Source: Xylaria sp. FL1777
Lineage: Eukaryota; Ascomycota; Sordariomycetes; Xylariales; Xylariaceae
Direction: 5' to 3'
DNA length: 15,685 nt
NCBI GenBank assembly: GCA_022578965.1
Contig: MU400989.1
Coordinates: 1 to 15,685 of the forward strand
The notes under the pieces: generated by a model
Seen by the model: the letters and a program-made list of their open reading frames with translations, nothing else
Databases searched by the model: none
What the model was told of the DNA's origin: nothing
Position numbers and translations under genes: made by a program
Part shown: positions 9,596 to 15,685 of the stretch, one piece after another
How the letters are laid out: every line of letters starts with the position of its first letter
Numbering within the stretch: the first letter of the stretch is position 1

Positions 9596-12186
9596 GTTTA
9601 AAGCACTTAAAATAAATTAAAATAGCTAAAGAAAAAAAATAGAAAACTGCTATATAAATAATATATAAACTATATAAATATATAGTTATGCTATAAAAAC
9701 TACAAAATGTATTAGCTAGCTTTTAATATATAATAATAACGATTTTACGGAAGTTTTTAAACAAGTTTATGTTTATTTATTTAAATAATATTTTAATTTA
9801 CTTTAAAACACTAAAAAAATACAAAAAACATATAACTTAAGTGTTAAAAACACTTAAACAAGCAAAATTATAATTTAACACAAAAAAATATATATAACAT
9901 ATATAAAAAATCAACTTTTTAGGATTTATAATTACTTTAAAACAAATATAAATTTAATAGTTAAAAATTAACATAGTACAAAACTAAAAAATATTTAATT
10001 TAGCTACTATTATAAATATATAACAAGCATTAAGATTTTTGAACTATGTTTAAATATTAATTTAAAACTTTAAAAAGATAGCATTTTACTTTATAAAATA
10101 TATAAAGAAAAAATACAAAGGAAAATTTTTTTTAATTTTAAAAAAAGCTTAAAAAGCTTTTAAAGAACTAAAACTAAAAGTTATTTCTGATTTTATAATT
10201 AAACTATTTAATTTATAAAAAAAAAAAAAGCTAAAAATAAATGCTTTAAATAATATAATTATAAAAGTTTTAAAACAACTAAAAAACAACAAAAAATAAT
10301 ATTTAGTAGCTTATTATTTTAAAGCATTATAAAACGTAACATTATAATACTTTATATATAATAAAGAATTGCTTGCAATTATTATAGCACTTAAAAAGTA
10401 AAAACTGTTTTTTATAAAAACTATAAAACTAATTAAAATTTATTTAAATTATTAAAACTTAACGAAATTTATAACTATATAAAAGATTATTAAACAACAT
10501 AAAAATTAAATGGTTTTTTTTTTTAAGTTTAACTTTAAAATATATTATATTAAGAAAAAAAAAAACATTTAAGCAAACATACTTAGTTAATAAAGTTAAA
10601 AAAGATTTAAAGTTTTAAAAAAAAACATTTAAGTATTATATCTTTAAAAAAATAAAAGCTTAAAAATCGAAGTTATACTTAAAAACTTTATAAATATATA
10701 GCTATAATAAGCTTATAACTTAAAAAAATTAGCATAACTACAAAAACACAAAAAATTAAAAAATAACAAGCTAATATATAAATATAAGGTTTATTTACTA
10801 AAATTTTTATAAAACAAGTTTATTAAAGAATTTTACGAATACTTATTATATAAATACTAAAAAGCAACAAAAATAATCTAATAATTATAAAAAAAGTATA
10901 ATTTTTTAAAACTATAAAATATAGTTAAATTTATTATAAAAAAGTGCAATATTTATAATAAAGCTAAAATAGCTTAATATAAGCTTTATAAACTGCTATA
11001 ACTTATATAAATACTTAAATAAGCATAGTATACTATTGCTTAAAATTTTATTATAGCACTACTTTTATTAACTAATTTAGTTATAAAAGTATAATATAAT
11101 AAAATATAAGTTATTATTAATAGATTTATTAAATATGCTTACTTTTTACTGTTTAAAGGAAATATAATAGCTAAATAATTTGCATATGCTTTTATACGTT
11201 AATATTTAAATAAGCATAAGCTACTAAAAAAAATTATTTTAAACTAAAATAAATTATTTACTTTTAAGTTTAAAACTAGCTTTTTTAAACTTATTAGTAT
11301 TAAACTAAAGTTTTTAACTGCTTACTATTTATAAATAAATAAACAAACAAAAAAACTAAACTAAATATTAAAATAATATTTATAAAATTATATTAACTAC
11401 TAATAAAATAATTAAGTAAAACTATTATTAATAGCACAAATTTTATATAATATATTAATAAACAAAAATATAAACATATTTTTATATAAAGCCGTTTATA
11501 AATAGCAAGCAACTATTAAAAAATAAAAAAAAACATTAATAAAAGCACTTGCTATTTTAATTATAATACCTTAAGCAAAAATTATTATAATAAAAATTAA
11601 AACGCTATAAGCTAAACTATAACTATGCTTTTAATTTTTATAATAACAGATATTAATATACTATAATAAAAAACAAACTAAAAAACTAACTTTTAAAAAA
11701 AAAAATAAAGTTTATTTGCTATAACAAAAATAAAATGCAAACATTAATATTTCTTAAATTAAAATAAAATAACTAAGCAATAAATTAAAATTTAAAAAAC
11801 TTAGCTTTTTTAAAATTAAAGAAGTTATTTTATTTATTAACTATAAACTATTATTACTAAAGAATATGCAAATTTACTTTATTTTTTATATTTTTTTATT
11901 AAAACTAGTATTTATTAAAATACTTATTAAAATATAACTAAAAATAAAAACAGATTAAAATATTTATAAAGTTAAAAGTATACTAAATTTTTGTTAAAAC
12001 AATAATAACTTAAAGTATTTTATTAAATAAAAAAGATATTTATATGCTAATAATACTTAAAAACTTAAAAAACACTTAAAAACTGCTAAAATAGTTATAA
12101 ATTAGTTTTACTGCTAATATTTTAACTGCTTAAAACTAAAAAAAAAAAGTTAACTTTAAAAAAAACGCCTAAAAAATCTTAATTAA
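9595..12186 (+). pseudogene. chromovirus pol: RT, RNase H, integrase, chromodomain
   Basis: The whole region reads in one frame (position modulo 3 = 1) without a frameshift. Stops stand where Gln or Trp codons are expected. RT: KIAKEKK.KTA (from 9619), VLASF, YLNNILIYFKTLK (9778-9816), KINFLGFIITLK (about 9910-9945), RFLNYV (about 10040). RNase H: AFKELK (10156), KINALN (about 10234-10251), YNKELLAIIIALKK (about 10357-10398), NLTKFI. Integrase: KKCNIYNKAK (about 10940-10970), NFIIAL (11044), VIINRFIKYAYFLLFKGN (about 11110-11164), TAYYL.INKQTKKLN (11317-11361), NKVYLL (about 11705). Chromodomain: about 11935-12115. The catalytic residues are altered: the RT Asp pair is Asn-Asn (AAT AAT), and integrase Asp and Glu positions read Asn and Lys. 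The likely natural stop is TAA at 12184-12186. Confidence 0.88.
11935..12115 (+). other. chromodomain remnant at the pol C-terminus
   Basis: After the integrase C-terminal part the frame reads YKVKSILNF, then NLKYFIK.KRYLYANNT.KL (about 12007-12066) and KHLKTAKIVIN. This matches the chromodomain core: an aromatic Tyr-x-Val start, a Tyr-Phe-Ile-Lys-Trp-Lys-Gly-Tyr segment with Trp now a stop, and a Glu-Asn-Thr-Trp-Glu segment now Asn-Asn-Thr-stop-Lys. In chromoviruses this domain binds histone marks and steers integration into heterochromatin. That fits the setting but cannot be tested here. Confidence 0.82.
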
Positions 12187-12622
12187 ATTTAAATAAAGCA
12201 GCTTATGTTATTTTAGCTTGTTTTTTTTATTGTTTTTGCTTTTTTACTAGCATTTTTTGTTTTTTTTTAATACGCTTTATTTTATTTAGTTTATTTAAAA
12301 ATTAAAGCTTTTGCTAAATTATTTTAATACTTTTTGCTTTTAAAAAACGTTTTTATATATAAAGCTAAGTTAACTTATTTAAAACAGAATTAAAGCTATT
12401 TTAAGCTTATTTTAATTTTTTTTAAACTAAAAATAGCTATTGTTTTGCTTGCTTTTTTTTTTTTTTAAAATAATAATATTTAAAAACTATATTATTAATT
12501 AAGTTAATTAAAACTTTTAATTTATTACAAAAGTAACTAGCATATATACATTTAAAACAATAAAACATATTATTTGTTATTTTATATATTAATAATTAAT
12601 TAAAGTAGCAAAAATAAAGCAT
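12179..12622 (-). pseudogene. antisense Cys-rich/coiled-coil frame, left copy
   Basis: This is the exact mirror of the better preserved frame at 13941-14384 in the other chromovirus copy. It lies between the end of pol and the 3' LTR and is read opposite to pol. The left copy is more mutated but keeps length and phase, and its coiled-coil half is visible as a T-rich block on the plus strand (12190-12470). Its Cys-rich half is poorly readable. It is annotated mainly from its pairing with the right copy. Confidence 0.55.
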
Positions 12623-12760
12623 AACTTTATAGCTAATAAAATTAATAAAAAAAGCAAAAACAAATTTTTGCTTTGTTTTAAATAAGCAGTTAGTTTTTTT
12701 AATATGTTTTAATATTATAACATATAAAAGAAAAAAGAAAGAAAAATACTTATGGAAAAT
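12623..12760 (+). other. chromovirus 3' end with polypurine tract
   Basis: Positions 12726-12746 form a 21-base all-purine run (AAAAG, AAAAAAG, AAAG, AAAAA). ACTTATGGAAAAT follows and the LTR starts at 12761. In the inverted copy the same tract appears as pyrimidines at 13817-13837. A polypurine tract just before the 3' LTR primes second-strand DNA synthesis. The 14 bases separating it from TGTTA are unusual, so GGAAAA at about 12754-12759 may be the actual primer end. Confidence 0.6.
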
Positions 12761-13274
12761 TGTTAAAATAATAATTCTAAAAAAAAAAAAATAATATTAT
12801 AAAATTAACACAAAAGTAGCTTTTAAAACAGCTTAATGCTTTTATATATATTTTGCACTTTTTTTTTTGCTAGCTAAAGCTAAAATTATATAATAACTTA
12901 TTTAGCTTATTAAGCTTACAGTAATTTAAAGCTTATTAAGCTTATAATAATTTAAAGCTTACTAAGTTTATAATAATTTAATGCTTACTAAACTTATAAT
13001 AATTTAAAAAAAGTTATTATTTTTTTTACTTTTTTTTTATTTATATAATTATGCATTTTTTATATTTAGTTATTTACTTAGTTTTAGTTTTTTAGCTATT
13101 AATTTTTTATAACTGCTAAGCATTAATATATTTATTACTTTTAATTCTTTAAGACTTTTATTAATGCATAGTAATAAAAGTACTTTAAAAACTTCCTTAA
13201 TAAACTACTGTTAAGGATTTTATTATTACTTATAAATTAAAACCCTAAAGGTAAACCTGTTATATTAATGTATA
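12761..13274 (+). repeat. 3' LTR of the left chromovirus copy
   Basis: The 514-bp segment runs from TGTTAAAA after the polypurine tract to ...TTAATGTATA at the axis of the inverted repeat. Homology to the other copy stops exactly at 13274. Both copies end TATA, which is TACA with the CpA-to-TpA change typical of RIP, so the original end was probably ...TGTACA, pairing with the TGT start. It contains four 26-bp tandem units (12904-13007) and a small hairpin TCCTTAA/TTAAGGA (13194-13217). The 5' LTR partner is not in the window. Confidence 0.7.
12904..13007. repeat. four 26-bp tandem repeats in the left chromovirus LTR
   Basis: The units start at 12904, 12930, 12956 and 12982. Each has the form AGCTTAYTAAGYTTA, then YARTAATTTAA, and units differ by transitions except for the first base of unit four. 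Each unit contains the near-palindrome GCTTATTAAGC. Repeats inside an LTR often lie in the promoter-enhancer part (U3), which fits a position about 140 bp from the LTR start. Confidence 0.85.
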
Positions 13275-13288
13275 TATAACGGACCTAT
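13275..13288. other. 14-bp unpaired centre of the inverted repeat
   Basis: The bases TATAACGGACCTAT separate the two LTR ends and are not self-complementary. They are probably original target DNA between two insertions. If each element made a 5-bp target duplication, the copies here would be TATAA (left element) and CCTAT (right element), with four bases between them. The partner duplications lie outside the window or were lost with the 5' truncation. Confidence 0.5.
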
Positions 13289-13802
13289 TATACATTAATA
13301 TAACGGGTTTGCCTTTAAGGTCTTAATTTATAAATAATAATAGGATTTTTAATAGTGGTTCATTAAGGAGGTTTTCGGGGTACTTTTACTACTATGCATT
13401 AATAGGGGTTTTAAAGGATTAAAAATAATAAGTATATTAATGCTTAGCAGTTATAAAAAATTAATAGCTGAAAAACTAAAACTAAGTAAGTAATTAAATA
13501 TAAAAAATGTATAATTATATAAAGAAAAAAAAGATAAAAAAAGTAGTAATTTCTTTTAAATTACTGCAGGTTTAATAAGTATTAAATTACTATAAGCTTA
13601 ATAAGCTTTAAATTACTATAAGCTTAATAAGCTTTAAATTACTATAAGCTTAGTAAGCTAAATAAGTTATTATATAACTTTAGTTTTAGCTAGCAAAAAA
13701 AAAGGTGCAAAGTATATATAAAAGTATTAAGCTGCTTTAAAGGCTACTTTTGTGCTAATTTTATAACATTATTCTTTTTTTTTTAGAATTGTTGTTTTAA
13801 TA
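13289..13802 (-). repeat. 3' LTR of the right chromovirus copy
   Basis: This is the mirror image of 12761-13274 and the same 514-bp length. Near the axis (13300-13425) it is much less mutated than its partner, with ATAACGGGTTTGCC, GGTTCATTAAGGAGG and TTTTCGGGGTAC still present. The four 26-bp units are at 13556-13659, and the one at 13556 keeps CTGCAGG. Confidence 0.7.
13556..13659. repeat. four 26-bp tandem repeats in the right chromovirus LTR
   Basis: Units at 13556, 13582, 13608 and 13634 mirror the array at 12904-13007. The last three are nearly identical to each other. The first, nearest the axis, differs (CTGCAGG, then TTTAATAAGTA) and matches the outlying fourth unit of the left array. 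Confidence 0.85.
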
Positions 13803-13816
13803 ATTTTTTGTAAGTA

Positions 13817-13837
13817 TTTTTTTTTCTTTTCTTTTTT
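13817..13837 (-). other. polypurine tract of the right chromovirus copy
   Basis: An all-pyrimidine run on the plus strand, with single C bases in T, is the mirror of 12726-12746. It lies just inside the right element's 3' LTR and supports the minus orientation of this copy. Confidence 0.6.
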
Positions 13838-13940
13838 ATATGTTATAATATTAAAGCGTGTTAAAAAAACTAACTGCTTATTTAAAACAGAACAAAAACT
13901 TGTTTTTGCTTTTTTTATTAATTTTATTAGCTATAAAGTT

Positions 13941-14384
13941 ATGCTTTATTTTTGCTGCTTTAATTAGTTATTAATGTGCAAAATAATAGATAATATGTTT
14001 TGTTGTTTTAAATACGTACGCGCTAGTTGCTTTTGCAATAAATTAAAAGTTCTAATTAACTTAATTAATAATATAGTTTTTAAACACTATTGTTTTAAGA
14101 AAAAAAAAAAGCAAATAAAGCAACAGTTACTTTTAGTTTAAAAAAAATTAAAACAAGCTTAAAATAGCTTTAACTTTGTTTTAAGCAAGTTAGCTTAACT
14201 TTATATATAAAAACGTTTTTTAAAAGCAAAAAGTATTAAAATAATTTAACAAAAGCTTTAGTTCTTAAATAAACTAAACAAAATAAAACGTATTAAAAAA
14301 GAACAAAAAGCGCTAACAAAAAAGCAGAAATAATAAAAAAAGCAAGCTAAAGTAATATAAGCTGCTTTATTTAAGTTTAATTAG
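13941..14384 (+). pseudogene. antisense frame: Cys-rich motif plus coiled coil (right copy)
   Basis: From ATG at 13941 a single frame runs about 148 codons, with stops of the TAA/TAG type expected from mutated Gln or Trp codons. The first part is Cys-rich: FCCFN.LLMC (about 13950-13979), FCCFKYVRASCFCNKL (about 13998-14045) and KHYCFKK (about 14082-14102). Several lost Cys can be explained by TGC-to-TAC changes. The second part is Leu/Lys/Gln-rich and helical: KQIKQQLLLV (about 14109-14138), NSFNFVLSKLA.LYI.KRFL (about 14166-14225), FLNKLNKIKRIKKEQKALTK (about 14262-14321), VI.AALFKFN up to TAG at 14382-14384. If that TAG was TGG, the frame runs on to TAA at 14439-14441 and overlaps the pol end. 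A Cys-rich cluster followed by a coiled coil recalls a hypothetical protein type repeated in many ascomycete genomes. The function is unknown. Confidence 0.55.
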
Positions 14385-15685
14385 GATTTTTTAGGTGTTT
14401 TTTTTAAAGTTAACTTTTTTTTTCTAGTTTTAAGCAGTTAAAGTATTAGCAATAAAACTAGTTTATAACTACTTTAGCAGTTTTTAAGTGTTTTTTAAGT
14501 TTTTAAGTATTATTAGCATATAAGTATTTTTTTTATTTAACAAAATATTCTAGGTTATTGTTGTTTTAACAGAAATCTAGTATACTTTTAACTTTATAAA
14601 TGTTTTAATTTATTTATTTGTTTATAGGTAATAAGTAATTAAAAACTTTAGTTTAACACTAATAAGTTTAAAAAAGCTAGTTTTAAACTTAAAAGTAAAC
14701 AATTTATTTTAGTTTAAAATAATTTTTTTTAGTAGCTTATGCTTATTTAAATATTAGCGTATAAAAGTATATATAAGTTGTTTAATTGTTGCATTTTTTT
14801 TAAACAGTAAAAAGTAAGCATATTTAGTAAGTTTATTAATAATAACTTATATTTTATTATATTATATTTTTGTAACTAAATTAATTAATAAAAGTAATGC
14901 TGTAATAAAATCTTAAGCAATAGTATATTATGCTTGTTTAAATATTTATATAAGTTATAGCAGTTTATAAAGCTTATATTAAGCTGCTTTAGCTTTGTTA
15001 TAAATATTGCACTTTTTTATAATAAATTTAACTATGTTTTATAGTTTTACAAAATTATACTTTTTTTATAATTATTAAACTATTTTTGTTGTTTTTTAAT
15101 GTTTATATAATAAGTATTTATAAAATTTCTTAATAAACTTGTTTTATAAAAATTTTAGTAAATAAACCTTATGTTTATATATTAGCTTATTATTTTTTAA
15201 TTTTTTATGTTTTTGTAGTTATGCTAACTTTTTTAAGTTATAAGCTTATTATAGCTATATATTTGTAAAATCTTTAAGTATAACTTTAACTTTTAAGCTT
15301 TTATTTTTTTAAAAATATAATACTTAAATATTTTTTTTTAGAACTTTAAATTTTTTTTAACTTTGTTAGCTTAGTATGTTTGCTTAAATGTTTTTTTTTT
15401 TTTTAATGTAACATATTTTAAAGTTAAATTTAAAAAAAAAAACTATTTAATTTTTATATTGTTTAGTAATTTTTTGTATAGTTATAAATTTTGTTAAGTT
15501 TTAATAATTTAAATAGATTTTAATTAGCTTTGTAATTTTTATAAAGAATAGTTTTTACTTTTTAAGTGCTATAATAATTATAAGCAGTTCTTTGTTATAT
15601 ATAAAGTATTATAATGCTACGTTTTATAATGCTTTAAAATAATAAGCTACTAAGTGTTATTTTTTGTTGTTTTTTAGTTGTTTTA
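14377..15685 (-). pseudogene. chromovirus pol of the right copy, partial and internally deleted
   Basis: The minus strand carries the same pol as 9595-12186. From the window edge leftward come part of RNase H (15685 to about 15400), the integrase zinc region and core (about 15170-14640), then directly the chromodomain (about 14608-14448) and the end of pol (stop mirror at 14377-14379). The deletion junction is at about 14609-14612. The Tyr-x-Pro-Gln-Thr-Asp type motif of integrase is joined to the chromodomain start across a short shared A-rich sequence. A loss of 607 bp is not a multiple of three, so it also shifts the frame. The copy is less mutated than the left one at several places, for example ACCTATAAAC opposite ATTTATAAAT. 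Confidence 0.85.

Larger units (their letters stand above)
9595..13274 (+). mobile_element. 5'-truncated Ty3/gypsy chromovirus (left copy)
   Basis: The copy keeps RT, RNase H, integrase, chromodomain, an antisense frame, a polypurine tract and a 3' LTR. The 5' LTR, gag, protease and the N-terminal part of RT are missing. The domain order RT-RH-INT-chromodomain defines a chromovirus of the Ty3/gypsy superfamily. The left edge is near 9595-9610, where RT homology stops and another frame ends. The region 10271-13274 pairs as an inverted repeat with 13289-15685. Confidence 0.88.
10271..15685. repeat. giant inverted repeat formed by the two chromovirus copies
   Basis: The left arm 10271-13274 and the right arm 13289-15685 are reverse complements apart from transitions. 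Pairs obey x+y=26563 from the axis out to about 11955/14608 and x+y=25956 from about 11344/14612 to the edge. The difference of 607 equals the missing piece of the right arm, and the arm lengths (3004 and 2397) differ by exactly 607. The right arm continues beyond the window. Confidence 0.9.
13289..15685 (-). mobile_element. right chromovirus copy, inverted, runs off the window
   Basis: This is the second copy of the chromovirus found at 9595-13274, in opposite orientation, with 3' LTR, polypurine tract, antisense frame, chromodomain, partial integrase and part of RNase H. It reaches the window edge at the position matching 10271 of the left copy. One internal deletion of 607 bp removes most of the integrase C-terminal region. 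Otherwise the copies are collinear. Confidence 0.88.

Noticed and set aside
12904..13007. Possible CRISPR-like array
   Set aside because: The 26-bp units are directly adjacent with no spacers, and they lie in an LTR of a eukaryotic retroelement.
13250..13315. Rho-independent type terminator or riboswitch at the strong hairpin
   Set aside because: The symmetry is the axis of the two inverted LTRs, and the setting is a silent retroelement block in a eukaryote.
1..15685. Mitochondrial, apicoplast or AT-rich protist origin
   Set aside because: The paired repeats differ by transitions only, and stops sit at former Gln and Trp codons of fungal-type copia and chromovirus proteins. That points to RIP in a filamentous ascomycete. 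No organelle genes or tRNAs were seen.

Overview
The window looks like a gene-free, AT-saturated block of a filamentous ascomycete genome that has been inactivated by repeat-induced point mutation (RIP) or a similar C-to-T process. No intact host gene, tRNA or rRNA was seen. Three large retroelement copies and some unidentified degraded coding frames fill it. Their reading frames are studded with stops of the kind CAA/CAG to TAA/TAG and TGG to TAG/TAA produces, and paired copies differ by transitions. The species cannot be named from this sequence.

Layout. 1-943: AT-rich filler with a degraded plus-strand frame (about 606-948). 949-6653: a structurally complete Ty1/copia element on the minus strand, with two 287-bp LTRs (TGTTA...TAACA) and a 5-bp target duplication TAAAG on both sides. 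Its gag zinc knuckle, the INT-RT linker and part of RT can still be read. 6659-8280: no recognisable feature. 8280-9595: a long degraded plus-strand frame of unknown identity, ending in an island that is less AT-rich. 9595-13274: a 5'-truncated Ty3/gypsy chromovirus on the plus strand. RT, RNase H, integrase and a C-terminal chromodomain all lie in one uninterrupted frame, followed by a polypurine tract and a 3' LTR. 13289-15685: a second copy of the same chromovirus in opposite orientation, cut by the window edge.

The two chromovirus copies sit tail to tail about a 14-bp spacer (13275-13288) and form a giant inverted repeat. The pairing follows x+y=26563 from the axis to the chromodomain and x+y=25956 beyond it. 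That means one 607-bp deletion in the right copy and no other net length change at any point where I aligned the arms.

The most unusual item is an antisense frame between pol and the 3' LTR of the chromovirus, present in both copies (plus strand 13941-14384; minus strand 12179-12622). It decodes to a short Cys-rich stretch followed by a Leu/Lys/Gln-rich coiled-coil region, and it converges on the end of pol. Chromoviruses are not usually described with such a gene. All protein identities were decoded by eye from heavily mutated sequence, without a database search.
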